Positions 1-11,822 of a stretch of DNA of 64,000 bases are shown here, piece after piece. How positions within the stretch are numbered: position 1 is the first letter of the stretch; every line of letters begins with the position of its first letter. The DNA comes from Atherix ibis. Taxonomy: Eukaryota > Arthropoda > Insecta > Diptera > Athericidae. Position numbers and translations under genes: made by a program. Under the pieces are notes generated by a model that worked only from the letters and a program-made list of their open reading frames with translations, ran no database searches and was not told the origin of the DNA. The DNA lies in NCBI GenBank assembly GCA_958298945.1, contig OY282609.1:59120220-59184219 (forward strand), written 5' to 3'.

Positions 1-640
1 ATGCATTTTTAAAGCCAATGAATCGGTGGTGGGCCTGTTGAACATATTCTAACAATTTTTACATCGATTATGAGCAGAGATCTGATTAGTTGCTGATCCA
101 GCAACTTAATACCTCTATAATTGCTACACCCCATGCTATATCATTTTTTAAGTATAGGAGAGATTATGCCAAGGTGCCAGTGGACCATATTCTTGGACCA
201 TTATTTGATGAACCATTTGGTGTAGCGTGTAGCCTTACAGTATGTCTATTTCAACTGGTAGGACCTCCAACTCATGTTCCGACTGGTTACAGTAAAAGAG
301 TTAATAAAAATGGCCCTAATAAACCCATTTGGTCGGAAATCAATCCACCTTATTGGCTGCTGCATGATAAGCATCGTGGTGCTCATCCTGCTCACAGCTA
401 CGTAAAACTTCCGCGCTTGGTGCGGTTGCTCGTTATATTTTTTGATTTCACAGACTCTTTCTTTGCTCCAAGCTTTTTGTTGTCTATGAATCCCGCATTA
501 TCTGCGAATGCAGTATGACTCGATATGCAGCACTTTGTTCTTCTGTTGCTCGCTTGCAATATTCGTCCAAGAAGCAGTTTCTACTCTCCTTTTTCGACCG
601 TACCCATTGATAGTGCCCTTTAGGTCTGCCCAGGCCATTT
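1..640 (-). pseudogene. Decayed LINE reverse transcriptase, 5' part of RT, cut by window edge
   Basis: Read on the minus strand, broken frames carry recognisable LINE landmarks in the right order. A linker stretch contains QARKFYVAVSRM (about 395-430). Next comes GIISPILKK, then CSNYRGIKLLD (about 100-160), and HRFIGFKNA at positions 1-30. These match the region from the endonuclease-RT linker to RT motif A, usually FIDFKAAYD, in the single-ORF LINE family common in flies. Stops and frameshifts are frequent, so this is a dead copy. The same piece, GGAGAGATTATGCC followed by the 'caactggtaggacct' stretch, recurs near 29830-29925, so the two relics are related. RT motifs downstream of A lie outside the window. 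Family recognition is from motif memory and the clade (RTE-like or another) is not decided. Confidence 0.7.
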
Positions 641-644
641 CAAT

Positions 645-1509
645 ATCTGCTTCATTGTCAATTTATACCCTAATTAAAGTATTTTTTGTTGACAAATAAT
701 ATAGCATAAATAATAAAATCAACAATTTATGCCCCACAGACAATTTGCGAGAGTATAAATTCAAATTCTTTTCAAATATAAATTGCGTAATTTTCTTAAA
801 TATAGTTGCAATAATATTTTTTAATTTTTTCATGTATTCTCGTCATTTTGCCCCCCCCCCCTCCATCATTTGCCTACCACAACCCCCACCCCACATATAA
901 AAAGAGGACATACTCGTATGTAAGTTGTGAGCATGGAAAAATAAATATCTTATCATTAAATTATAATCCTGTTGAAAGGAAAAATATATATTATTTTCGC
1001 ATTATTTATTTTTTGTTATTATTGACAAATTTTGGAAATGCTATACAACAGACGAGCTTGTGCACATTCACACAATTTGCAAGTACTGCGGGTATTGTAG
1101 TCCTTTTTATTTATTAATAATCTGATTAGAATGATTGATTTGATAACAATTTTTTTATTCACAAAAAGAAAATAATAATAATTCAAGAATTTAAATTTTA
1201 TGAAAAAAATATGAATAATGATCTAAATTCTTTTCTAATACAATGGATGGATAATAAATTATTATAACAATAATGATAACAATAATAATAAGGGAAATTG
1301 ATTATGGGCAATTTTCTTTTTTATTTCAAGAAGAACATCAATTTGCATAAAAATAGGACAGTTCTTTTCTGAGTTGAAGAAATAAAATAAAATGTTGGTT
1401 TTTAAAAAAAAAAATAATTATGGTATGTGTGTGAAAGATAAAAAAGAAACAAAACCAATATGGAATGTTCCACCATCCACCAAGACGAACAACATTCTTG
1501 TTGAGTATA
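645..1509. other. AT-rich intergenic stretch with a C11 tract
   Basis: No gene is supported here. It holds A/T runs, an uninterrupted run of 11 C at 851-861 and a short AAT-rich simple region around 1255-1292. The small open frames are low complexity and have no recognisable domain. Confidence 0.6.
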
Positions 1510-2452
1510 CGAGGTCTGTTCAAAAAGTATCGAGAATTTTGTGTTTTTTTCAAAAATTATTTATTTATTCATTAATATCTATTCTGTCCCCTTCAAAGTA
1601 ATCCCCACCAGATATTATACACTTGTGCCAACTTTTTTTCCAAACCTAGAAGCACTTCAAAAAATCATTTTTTGTGATCTTGTTCAGCTCATCCTTCGAT
1701 GCCGTCTTTATCTCCTCAATCGTAGCGTAGCGTCGTCCTTTCATGGGGCTCCTCCGTTTCCGGAACAAGAAAAAGTCATAGAGGGCCAGATGTGGAGAAT
1801 ACGGTGGCTGCGGCATTATTAGTGTGTTATTTTTGGCCAAAAATTCGCGCACAAACAACGATGCATGAGCAGGGGCGTTATCATGGTGCAAAAGCCAATG
1901 TTTGGTCTTCCACAAATCCGGGCGTTTCTGGCGGATTGCTTTGAGCACTTTGCGCATAACTTGCAGGTAATATTCCTTATTGAACGTTCTACCCTGTGGC
2001 AAGAACTCATGATGCACCACGACCCTACAATTGAAGAAAACTGTAAGCAAAACCTTCACATTCGACCAAACTTGGCGCTTTTCATCGTTCACATGTTCTC
2101 GGCCCTCTGAGAACATTTTGTACCACCGATAAACGTTGCTTCGGTCCATGGTAGCTTCACCATATGACACAGTCAACATTCGGAATGCGTCCGCGCAATT
2201 AATTTTGTTTTTCACACAAAATTTGATACAGATTCTTTGATCCATTTTTTGGAATGGGAAAAAATCGAAGACGAGCCAAAACACGTGCAAGCAAAGCAGC
2301 TGTCAAAAATTAACTGATAATTCAAAATGGCCGAACTTGTTGGCACAAGTGAGAGACATGAGTACCAACATAACGTCACAAAAAAAATCGAAATTCGAGT
2401 ATACGTAACCCGCGGAATTTCAAAATTCGCGAAACTTTTTGAACAGACTTCG
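1510..2452 (-). mobile_element. Mariner element (CGAGGTCTGTTC type), internally deleted, with TA target duplication
   Basis: The ends are inverted repeats starting CGAGGTCTGTTCAAAAAGTA on the left and the same with few changes on the right (complement of 2421-2452). They are bounded by TA at 1508-1509 and 2453-2454. The element is 943 bp, while the related copy at 28303-29535 is 1233 bp even after small losses, so at least about 290 bp is missing from the middle. Transposase lies on the minus strand. Terminal repeats and TA duplication are seen directly; assignment to the Tc1/mariner superfamily follows from the encoded D,D34D transposase. Confidence 0.93.
1565..2245 (-). pseudogene. Mariner transposase, internally deleted and prematurely stopped
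   Basis: The frame starts at MDQRICIKFCVKN (ATG at 2243-2245) and runs to a stop near 1646, about 199 codons. It has the N-terminal helix-turn-helix part, with NVYRWYKMFSEGRE, fused in frame to the catalytic half beginning VWSNVKVLLTVFF. The junction after NDEKR removes the linker, the second DNA-binding part and the first catalytic Asp. The second Asp in HHDNAPAH and the third, 35 residues on in LALYDFFLF, remain (34 residues between), but the usual SPDLAP reads SPHLAL. After KNDFLKCF a stop truncates the protein; the remaining tail (KRWHKCIIS...YFEG) is still readable to 1565. It cannot catalyse transposition. An upstream in-frame ATG at 2288-2290 exists, but the family start is the MDQ codon. 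Confidence 0.85.
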
Positions 2453-2689
2453 TATACTGTTTTCCTCTAGTTTAACTGATGTTTTTTTGGACTTCCAAAA
2501 AAATATAATCCATTACTGAGTAAGGAAAGGCCAATTATGATCTGGATTTTTTTCATCCCATTTAACCCTAATAACATCCGATTTTAACTGATAATTAAGA
2601 ATAAACAATTGAAGTGAGTTACTCAAAGCCTATTTGTCCCTGGAAAAAAGTCATCCCACGCAGAAGGACTGTTCTAATTCCCATAGTTC

Positions 2690-3620
2690 GTGAGGTACAG
2701 CCGTGTCATTTGACAGCTGTCAAACTTACATGTAATCTAAAGTAGAGTTTGTTTAGTTTAATGTTTACCATTATATAATATGGATCGCTGTACCATCGAA
2801 CAAAGCATTAAAGTTATTGTTATGTCAATATTTATTGCTTTTTTGCACAAAAATTCCTTCAACAAAGAGGGTCAAAATAAACAAAATTATCATAGATGAG
2901 ACTCTTAAAACGCACAAGTGACTGTGGAGAAACTATTGTATTGACTTCATAGGGTACATTTTGGTCAAAAGCTGTCATTGGTCAGGTAATTCATTGAAAC
3001 TGTAAAATGGGAGACCATTACCGACGATTACGAGCGCTATAACTGTCAAATATTTTTGACGTCAATGTTGAGCTTTAGTGAATGCCACCAGACATCCAGG
3101 CCATAAATTTTAGCTTTATTGCGCAAAAATGTCTAAGAACGCATAATTTCGAGATTTGGTGATATTAAGCAGACTATTTCTATATCGTGTTCTGTGTAGG
3201 CAATCCGTAACCTTTGAAGCATATAAAAATTAATATCCGATCGACCAGTAGTTGCCAAAATACAGCCGGAAAAATACGAACGAGTCATTAAAAATTACCT
3301 CAATAGGATCGAGTCCTGCAAAAAGCCTCGTGGCGGCCATTTTATATTCCACGCAATATATATGTAGAATAAATGAAAATTTCCCAGGACGCGTAATTTT
3401 GAGAATTGGTGATGTCAATTGGCCATAAAGATCGTGCGATTTGACGCCGTTGGACTTTTTCGTAAAAACATTTTATGTTACCGTTTCTGTTGTCAATGTT
3501 GGAAACTTTTATCCCACTGGCAACACCATACAGAAACACATGGTGTAAGAATTTGCCGGTATTTCGATAGGCGCAGGTGCGACAAAAGCTTCCAATGTTG
3601 ACAACAGTAACGTTTGCATT
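2690..3620 (+). pseudogene. Scrambled D,D41D mariner transposase relic
   Basis: A start-like MDRCTIEQSIKVIV lies at about 2780-2821. Further on come RIISRFGDI (about 3137), then VAKIQPEKYERVIKNYLNRI and SCKKPRGGHF (about 3251-3343), the normal C-terminal end of this transposase. After that, out of order, comes RVILRIGDVNWP, a stop, and RSCDLTPLDFF (about 3390-3458), the segment that normally precedes the C-terminus and carries the last catalytic Asp. So parts of two copies or a rearranged copy are joined. Stops are many. The 5' leader (about 2695-2760) and several internal patches recur at 45020-45470. Ends were not found, so no target duplication can be given. Confidence 0.7.
3482..3612. repeat. 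Imperfect inverted repeat, 29-bp arms
   Basis: Arm 3482-3510 is the reverse complement of 3584-3612 with about four mismatches, separated by 73 bp. It lies at the right end of the D,D41D relic and may be part of its rearrangement. Confidence 0.7.
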
Positions 3621-4282
3621 GGTCTCCCAATAGTCCTTTTGCTTTACATGACATTGTCATTCACAATTTCGTATTTTCAAACATCTAACGTACATATGTA
3701 TAATTATGCGCTCTTACCTATTCAATTTAACTGCAAAATAATAAATTTTTTTTTGAGTTTTTAAAAAAAACAAACCTAAACAACAACAATACAACAATCA
3801 AAATACTTTTTTTGTTGACAATGGTATTTTCTATGAACTTTAAAAAAATCCAAATCAAAAATAAATTTAAATAATTCTCAATTTTGATGAATGATAATTT
3901 TTTGGTTTGTTTCTTTTTTGCGCTTTTTTTTAAGAGATACCCAGTATTCATTGTGAAATACGAACAATTCGTAAGTAGAGAGAGCTTTTTTTTATTTATT
4001 TCTATTTCGTTTTATAAAAGCTCTGTTTTTAAAGTGTAAACACATATTCTCATCCATGCGCACACATACTTTTGCAGTAATGGAAGCTTCAGGTTTGCTT
4101 GCATTTTCGTTTGATGTTGGGATAGGAGATGTGGGAGGCAAAGATAATAATGGTTTATGAGGTGGGTGGTGGGTGGTGGTTGTTGGGGGTAAAGCTAATG
4201 GTGGATTTAGGTGGCGATGGATGATGAAAATAGCAGTGGCGTTGGCGTTCGCGCTACTGTTGTCGTTGTCGTCTTTGTGGAT

Positions 4283-4317
<35 letters not shown>
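4283..4317. repeat. (GTC)n microsatellite
   Basis: About twelve uninterrupted GTC units. It gives poly-Asp, poly-Ser or poly-Val frames depending on strand and phase. Confidence 0.95.
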
Positions 4318-4584
4318 TATCCAAATTTCCATCCATCCGCTTTCATTCGAATTTGCTTGTTTCACAGCTACGCCCGTTGTTTCTTCACAATTCAGATGCT
4401 AATAGTCGATTGTGTTTTACAGAAAAGCAAAACAAAAAAAAAAACAAAAAAAAAACAAAGCAAAACAAAAAAAGCACAGCAGCAACACGAACATTACTGC
4501 TTGCACAACAGAGCACACATTACAGCTGACACAATACAAAAGTCAAGATTGAAATTGGATTCGTAAGTACAACTAGAAGATCCG

Positions 4585-4630
4585 GTGATTCAGTATCGGT
4601 TAGGCTAGCAGTCGGTTTAGTTAGTGAGCT
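4585..4630 (+). promoter_or_regulatory. Possible TATA-less core promoter (Inr + DPE)
   Basis: TTCAGTAT at 4589-4596 fits the arthropod initiator TCAKTY except for its last base. Taking the A at 4592 as +1, AGTTAG begins at +28 and fits the DPE pattern RGWYV at the required spacing. No TATA box lies at -30. The spacing is the evidence; no exon downstream was identified, so this is a prediction only. Confidence 0.2.
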
Positions 4631-5638
4631 TTTGTTGAGAAAATCGAAAATAATTCCGAAGTCAAGCCCATCCATCATAATTTATTAGTAAAATATAAAA
4701 TATTAAATCCAAAAAAAATAAAATGTTAATAATTTTTTGTAATATTTATGATTCTTTATTAATATTCGTTCGCCAGTATGGTTATCCGTTTAACGTATAA
4801 CTCGCGAAATATAAATATTATTAAAAGCTCTTTTTTTTTTAAATATCTATCCTCGATTGCTCTTTTCTATCGTTATTAGATTCTAAAGTATTGTGAGTGT
4901 CGAAATAAATAATAATCAAATGTCAATCATTAAATCAAGATGAATATAAATTTAAAAAAGAACAAAATAATATCATCTATTATTAATTTTTTCGTGTATT
5001 TATAATATCATCATCGTCGATACGAAAAGGTTAATGGAAATTCTAAATTTCATCATAGTTTTAAATCTAACACAAAGAAAATGTGCAAAGAATCTTATAT
5101 TAAAATATTTTTTTTTTGTTTTGTTAATTTACACTGGACTTTTCTTTACAATTCAAATAAAGTTTAAACGTGGATTGAGAATTTAAAATCTTTCTAAATT
5201 GTGATAGTGAACAATTTTTATTGTTGAAATGCAAGACTTAAACAAATAAGAATAAGTGAAATTAATTCGTTTACTTTTGAATTTTTACTTGTTTTTATTA
5301 GTAGTTAAGGTATTTTATTAATGATAAAAATAATAAAGGCAGAACCAAGAGCGATTGAAATATTTTCTTTTTTTTCACTGAAACATTCCAAAAAAATTCA
5401 GATCAATTGACTAAATTAAATTTAGTATCTTTAAGAGTGTATATTTCTATTTTAATCGTATTCCATTTCTCGCATATTTGTGATATTTTTATCAACAAAA
5501 TATAAATACTAACAGCAACTGGCAAAGAAAGAACAAGAAAGGGGGGATACGTACTCACTAAAATAAAATAAAAAACAAACCATGTGAAAAAAAAATGAAA
5601 TGAAAAAAATTTGTTTATAAATAAAATTTAGTTTTGTA

Positions 5639-5654
5639 AGAGAGAGAGAGAGAG
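5639..5654. repeat. (AG)8 run
   Basis: Eight AG units directly upstream of two GGTCAG-like steps. Such runs can bind GAGA factor in flies, but nothing here shows function. Confidence 0.9.
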
Positions 5655-5984
5655 TTTTGCGGTCAGGTCAGACTCTCTTCTCTACGGTTTTGAAAAGTTA
5701 CACTTTGTTTTTGATGGTTTTTTTTGCGATTTCTTCAAATAAAAATAAAAAAGAATTGTGCTATCAAGAAGTTTAGGGGAAAGCGATTGGTCAACGGATA
5801 GAGTGGTGCAAATAAAATTATTTATTTCTAAAAATTTTAATGATTTTCCATAAGGGTGAAAAATTAAATTGATTTTTCATATAAAAATTCTATTTATGAA
5901 ATTTTTTTTCTTTTTTGTTATTCCCCAAAAATTATTTTAATTGTTAAGTTGGTGATAAATAAAGGTCCTTAAAAACTACCACAA

Positions 5985-7060
5985 ACAATCATTTATTATC
6001 ATCAACGGCACGACATTCGGGACTCTAGGCCTGCTACATCAATGAACTCCAGACCAATACTTCCAGGATTATTTGGTGTTCTAGCTAACGCCGCAGCTCC
6101 ATCGAAGGCGGGATCTACCTCTTTTGCTGGGAACATACATAAAGCCACTGTAGGCTATCCGGGCAGGATCTACAGATTAAGTGTCGAGCTCAAGGCAGCC
6201 TATTTAGCTTAATTTTATGTACAACTGGGCGATCGCGGTAACGCTCTTTTTTAAATTTTTATCATGCTCGGGCACAAATATTCTTCCAAGGATCCTCTCG
6301 AAGAGCAGACAAACGTTCGGAATGGTTTTAGCTGAAAAGCCAAGTTTCTAAAGAATACACGAGGACAAAATTTTCGAGCGGAATAATTTAAACTGACTGA
6401 AGTAGATTCTGTTGGCTACCAGCAGGCATGCGAGGATTTCTTCCTCCATGTTGTTATTGGCTGCAACTCTTGATCCTTAGTAGGAAACACTTTCAAAGCT
6501 ACAATGTCCTATCTAAAGCTGGGAGACTTAATGAGGGATGGTACTCCCATGTTTACTCCTGAGTCACAGATCATTTTTTCCAATTGTCGGAAACCGTTGG
6601 AAATGTTAAAAGGCTCTGAAAGTAATTTGGCTGCTTTTACTCTTCTTCTCACAATAATCATGGTCAGCCTGTTAGTCTTATCAATTTTTCTGGGATGCCG
6701 AACTCTCTTATGGATGTGTAGAGTTTTATTTTGCTATGCTATAATAGCCAAGATAAAACTCCAAGGTTGTGATTCTGTTGACCATATTCAAACGGTTTCG
6801 ATGGAAGCATTTCTGGTATTGGCCAATAATATTTTGGGCGAATGGACTGGCCTATCCTACCTAGTAAGATAGTGAGAAAATATTATATCCAATTTTTAGG
6901 CATCGTCCCATATTTTGACCATTAATTTCGGTCTATTGCGCTGTTTTATGGATCCATAGAAAAGATCTAACAGCAAAACGATCAGGCCGATCTGATAGGC
7001 GCCACCCTTCCACACAGTTTGGAACCGTCCTTATTGGTGCAATCTACTATTGGTTTTTTT
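5985..7060 (-). pseudogene. Decayed LINE: RT core to 3' end
   Basis: The minus strand holds the 3' half of the same LINE family as 27907-29940. The two share the 3' terminal block beginning ATCAACGGCACGACA (6000) and ATTAACGGCACGACA (27921), and then many co-linear blocks (CTCCA, GGCAGGAT, ATTCTT, AAGAATA). Upstream on the minus strand is LYTSIREFGIPEKLIRLT (about 6673-6727), a typical RT segment after motif A, and a degenerate form of the WDDEQMPKDW segment near 6860-6920. At 6985-7050 NKDGSKLCGRVAPIRSA resembles an RNase H-type patch and could be a separate scrap. Frames are broken throughout. Family assignment is by recognition of co-linear motifs; clade is not decided. Confidence 0.72.
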
Positions 7061-7819
7061 GTTTGTTTGTAAATTGATTTTTGGGAATTAGCGTATTTGG
7101 TTTTTTAATTTTTTTTCAGAACCTTATTTATTACCCAACTTATTCCAGATTTTGTTAAAACCAAGAGGGTGGGTGGGTGTGTCTCTTATCAAAATGGTAC
7201 AAATCTTTATAAAAAAAAATATATTTAAGAAGTCCTTAAAAATATTACAATATCTCAGGGCTTTCATCAAAGAAAAGCATCCCTTTTGAAGGAATAGAGA
7301 TTATCCGCTAACATAAGTTTTTACATCCTATTTTATTAGATGAGAAAAAAAACAAATCTCTTACAAGCAAAGTCAAATATCCCCTCCAAAGTTGGGGTAG
7401 CCTTACAATAGAATATTTTCGTTCTGAAGCGAAACAATGCAAAATATTTTAAGGGGAAAAAATCAACACAAAAAAAAATTAAAATTATTTAAAACACACA
7501 CATTGGCAAAAAAAAAACAAAAATAATTTTTATCAATTCTACTCAATGAGAGTTCAGTACAGCTTTTTTATTTTTTAACTGATAATAATTGTTCAGTTTC
7601 CAAAATAATTGACTACGTATTTTTTTAAGTGTTTTTTTTTCTTCTATATTTTAGATTTTGGAGCTTTTTTAATCTATTATTATTTGCCTCTCTTTCTTCG
7701 CCTCTTTTCATAATTTGGTTGGTTTTTTTTTTTTTTTGAATCTATTTAATTTTGTTGTTGTTGCATTTATTTATTGTTATTTTAAATAATTTCTTTGTGA
7801 TTATTAATATTGTTAATAT

Positions 7820-7840
7820 ATTATTATTATTATTATTATT
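7820..7840. repeat. (ATT)n microsatellite
   Basis: About seven ATT units in an AT-rich stretch. Confidence 0.85.
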
Positions 7841-8206
7841 TTTATTTGTGTAAATTCAATGGGCTTTTTTAATGGCGTGGGAGGATAAGGGGTAAGGAGG
7901 GAGGTTCTTATTGATATGCTTATAAAACCAAAAAATATCAAAAATGAAATTGATTAACTTATGACGAAGAAGAAAAAATCCTTATCAATATTATTATGTG
8001 TCCAATATACATATATATATTTATATATATACGTATACAGACAATAAGTGTCAATTGCTTTTTTATTTTTATTTTTAAGTCAAAACATTATCGTCTTGTA
8101 TATAAGACAACATTCTATACAATCAGTTATCATTGTGAGATTTTTTTTCGCTGTTAAATTTATTACAATACACACGCTGACTTTGGCTCCTTGTGTAAGA
8201 TTGTGA

Positions 8207-8228
8207 ATTATTATTATTATTATTATTA
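8207..8228. repeat. (ATT)n microsatellite
   Basis: About seven ATT units. Confidence 0.85.
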
Positions 8229-10959
8229 AATTAAAATATACTTATTGTGATTTTGGGTGGGTGGGGGTTGTTTTTACGTGAATTGTGTGCAAATATTTTT
8301 AAATTAAAAAAAATTGGAACTATTCAAAAAAAAAAAAAAATTCTTATGCAAAAAATGAGTTGCTTTTTGTACAATATTTTTTATGAATACAGGAAAATAT
8401 TTCGAAAAATAAAATTCACATAATATCAAAAATAATAAAAAAAAGTGATTTTTAATTGTAAAATTGGTGTAGTAATAATTATAGTGTTATTAAAAATTGG
8501 AATTTATTTATATTCCGAAAAGTGAAAGAAAAAAAAATTAATTTTTTCAAAAACAGTCTGTCAAGGATTAGTATATGTGTTTGTGTTGGAAATATCAATT
8601 TTAATTTGATTCGTCTTATATTTTTTATCACAAGTGAGGAAAACTTTTAAAAACCAAAAAAAGAAAAATTTAAATTTTAAGGACTTCCTTTTGTTGATGT
8701 TTTTTTTTTACGAGTATTCACGTGCATACTGCATACAAACGATGATATTACACAACCTGTTACAGTGTGTTTGCATGTATGTAACATACATACATGAAGA
8801 ATGAAATGCTCACGGTATATGTATATGCATTTATATATGTGCATTGGAGAATAATGCAAATTAAATTTCGTGCATGGCATTGGCTTTGTAAAATTTATCA
8901 AAGGAATAAAAAAAGGGAATATCATAGAAATGGACACATTAAATGGGTGGATTTATGAGAAGAGAGTAGACAATAGTCCTCAGTATAATGTCGGTAGTAT
9001 GGACAAAAAACAAACCGTCAGACAGTCAAATAGGTGGACGAACATTAAAACTATACTGTAGTACAAGAAGAAAGAGAGAACAGGATATACGTAAAAAGTA
9101 GAAGTAGATGAGAGGGAGAGAGTCAAAAATTTGCCGTCTGGCGGTAGATTCTAAGACGGAAAGGGAACACAGTCCACATGGACTGTTTGAATGGTTTTCG
9201 ATTTTTACGTTTTACTGACAGTTTGTTTTTCTCTTTCCTGTAATTGAATTGTTTTTTTTTTTAAGAGTATTTATTTTCATTGATTATTACTATGATTATG
9301 GGTCACCATTACCCATCTCATCAACCCACACCAATACACTCTCTTTTTTTTTTTTTTGGTAGAGGAAAAACAAAATATCGTCTACGCTCGCCCCCATATA
9401 AAAGAATCACAGCCAAGTCCTCTCTTTATTTTACTCGCAACTTGATTTTGCAAGGGTTTAGTGGAAAATTTTTTTAATTAGCTTCCAATTTACTTTCTAC
9501 CATCTCTGTGTGCACATACCATCCGTACATAGCCTAACTTCGAATGTATTCCTTGTAATTGTTCAATTTGTTATATGGTATTCTGTGCGGTATTTAGCTT
9601 TTAGTTTACGTACTACAATAAAATACTAAATGCATATCCTATCTAATCCAATGGATTATTGTATGCATTTGTGTGCAGTCGCATGTGTGTGAGGTAAAAA
9701 TAAACTGATCCGATGGCAGTGCAATAGGAATTTTATTGGAATTGTAATTTTTCGCAACAAAAGTCACGAGTCGTTGCCGTTGTCATTGTTGTTGGGTTGT
9801 GATGTCTGTCGTTGGTGGATGATTTTCATCCTTCCACTCAAGAGTAGTGTGGAGTAGCGTGAATAGGGGTTGTGCGAGCCAGAATTGTCATTCGATACAG
9901 TATCGTTGTTTGTTCGTAAATGTTTTTCAACAAAAGAAGGAGAAATTAATTAGTTTTATGACCCCTCCAACGCCATATTTGGTGGGCAGTTTACTGCATT
10001 TATATTGACGGCAGTAGTAGTTGTCTGTGACATCCTCACAATGTCACATTCCCGCCTACTAATACCCCCTTAAAAAGTTTACTATTTGTCTTCAGGTTTT
10101 GGCTTCAGCACTTTATGGTATACAAGTTTCATCGGTAATCCTACCGTCAATTAAATTTTCAATTGAAATTCAAGCTGTTGATTGAAATTTTAATGTTGCA
10201 ACATTTTTTAATGTTGCAAGAGCAAAAATGAAAATAAATAAAAATAATATCTGCAATTACTGTGCGAGAGGGTTACATGTATATGTAATTTAATAAAGGA
10301 GAAAAGTAAGTTTTAAAAAGGAAGGTGGTGGTAATCCTACTAAAAGCGGATATTAAAGTGCAAATAATTACAGGTGCACAATATCAACAGTTTGGTTATT
10401 TGAAAGGTATTCTTTATAATAAAAATAAAAAATTTAATATATTTGGAGAGTATTAAACTGATTTTTTTTGTATTGGCTTTTTCTCCATTAAAGATGCCAA
10501 TTTTAAAAGGGCTCTACTTTTGTATTCTGCTAAAAATAGAATTTCCTGAATTTTTGTACAAATCAATAAAATGCAGAAATTTTACCGAAATTTAACAAAA
10601 TTTCAGTTGATTTTTTCGAATTGGCTGTTACTTAAAATTTTATTTTTATTTGTTTAGGTCTTTAATCTCTAAGCCCGTGAAAGGGTTCTTTTGTAATTTT
10701 TTTTACAATTTAAAAGTAAAACTCAATATTTTGAAGAGAAAATATTGCAGATTTCATAAGATTTTGAAACTGTGTAAATTAGATGAGACTCAACATTAGT
10801 TATCGAAAAAAATTTAATCATTTCCTATTTAACCAACTTGTTAAAATTTTCTTATGTTAAAATTTTACATGAGATTGATCTAGAAGCTTTTTCTTTCTAT
10901 TTATAACATTACAGTTTGCCATAAAAATGTTATTAGATATTAAGTTATCTCTAACAATA

Positions 10960-11460
10960 TTTACGTGGTAGGGGTTAGGGGAGAAACTATTTTTGTTTAC
11001 AATCATTTTATTCTATTTTTATGGATCAATGTTATCCCGGTTTTAAAGCCGCTCGCTGTAATAATATTGTTTCGACAATTCGTCCTAGCAGTACTGGCAG
11101 GATTCACATGGAATCGCATTCAGCTTCTGGGTTACACTAATTTGGATGTTATCAACAATACCAAGATACTTTTTCCGAGTCTTTTAAAGAGCTTTAATGT
11201 TAGTCAATGGTCTGACCTCACAAGAGCTATCACTGGTTCCACATTTTCATCAGATTTCGATGTTGACGGCCTGCTACAGCAAGGTTCGTCTTCCTCTATC
11301 CCTTGGCCTTCCAAAAATGCTTTTTGCCACCAAAGAACTAGTGCTCTTGATAAGGAATGTTGCCTACCAAGCTTAACACAAAAGGGTCATATATTTATCG
11401 GACACCAAATAGCAGCTCACTTTTTTGTTATTCCACATTTTGCAATAAAAGTACGAAAGT
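10960..11460. repeat. Unclassified dispersed repeat, longer copy
   Basis: Several blocks recur in the same order at 19968-20230. They include GCAGTACTGGCAGGATTC here against GCAGTGCTGGAAGGATTC there, the 'ttatcaacaataccaagat' block, and 'cactggttccacatttt' with the following CATCAG. On the plus strand one frame stays open from 10965 to 11513, but it has no domain I recognise and the second copy does not keep the frame, so I do not call a protein. It may be the 5' part of the LINE tail that follows on the minus strand. Confidence 0.55.
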
Positions 11461-11462
11461 CC

Positions 11463-11822
11463 TTACGTGATTTGGACCCTGACAGATCTGGATTTGGGCA
11501 TTTCCATTGTTAAGTACGTGTAGTTTATCTCAAGCATGCCAAAATATTTGAACAAGTTAAAAAGCAGACTTGGAAATGAAATTTTTGGATCCACAATGGA
11601 AGGAATTGTATTCACAAAAATATTTCGGGCATGTTGACATTCGCTTAAAATATGTGGAAAAGTGAACAGAATGACTAGCTTTTCCACATTTATTAAGCGA
11701 ATTAGCATAAAGGACTTGAGTGGTATCCAAAAAGAAAAATCGGCAAGGATGCTAAATAGACTGGATTGTTGATAGTTGGCAGTGAAACGTTGAAAAGTTC
11801 TCACTATTGGCCCAGCCTGCAT
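11463..11822 (-). pseudogene. Possible C-terminal tail of a non-LTR retrotransposon
   Basis: A 119-codon minus-strand frame contains HILSECQHARNIF followed by FPSLLFNLFKYFGM. This recalls the Cys-containing 'H-x-L-x-x-C-P-x-x-x-x-R-R' segment and the following 'LL-F-x-x-x-x-G' segment at the C-terminus of Jockey/I-type LINE proteins. The similarity is short and from memory, and other Cys/His positions are not convincing. Treat as a weak call. Confidence 0.35.

Larger units (their letters stand above)
3620..5985. other. AT-rich non-coding stretch with simple repeats
   Basis: No supported gene. It holds a 35-bp (GTC)n run, an A-rich CAAAAC-type run near 4425-4470, a possible core promoter near 4590, and (AG)8 at 5639-5654. 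The Asp-rich and Ser-rich open frames around 3992-4529 are the two strands of the trinucleotide repeat and are not accepted as genes. Confidence 0.5.
7060..10950. other. Long AT-rich non-coding stretch
   Basis: I see no gene. It contains A and T homopolymers, two ATT microsatellites, an alternating TA-rich stretch around 8005-8040 and a purine-rich patch at 9061-9125. A canonical TATAAAAG lies at 9397, but such strings are expected often at this base composition. Confidence 0.55.

Noticed and set aside
3992..4336. Asp-rich minus-strand frame (114 codons)
   Set aside because: Its body is the (GTC)n microsatellite read as poly-Asp, followed by Thr/Pro/His-rich low complexity; no domain or splice evidence.
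4173..4529. Plus-strand frame with a signal-peptide-like start and poly-Ser
   Set aside because: Other strand of the same microsatellite; the hydrophobic start comes from GTT/GCG-type simple sequence and the tail is poly-Lys/Gln from A-rich repeats.
9390..9430. TATAAAAG as a promoter
   Set aside because: Expected often at this AT content; no initiator at the right distance and no exon downstream.
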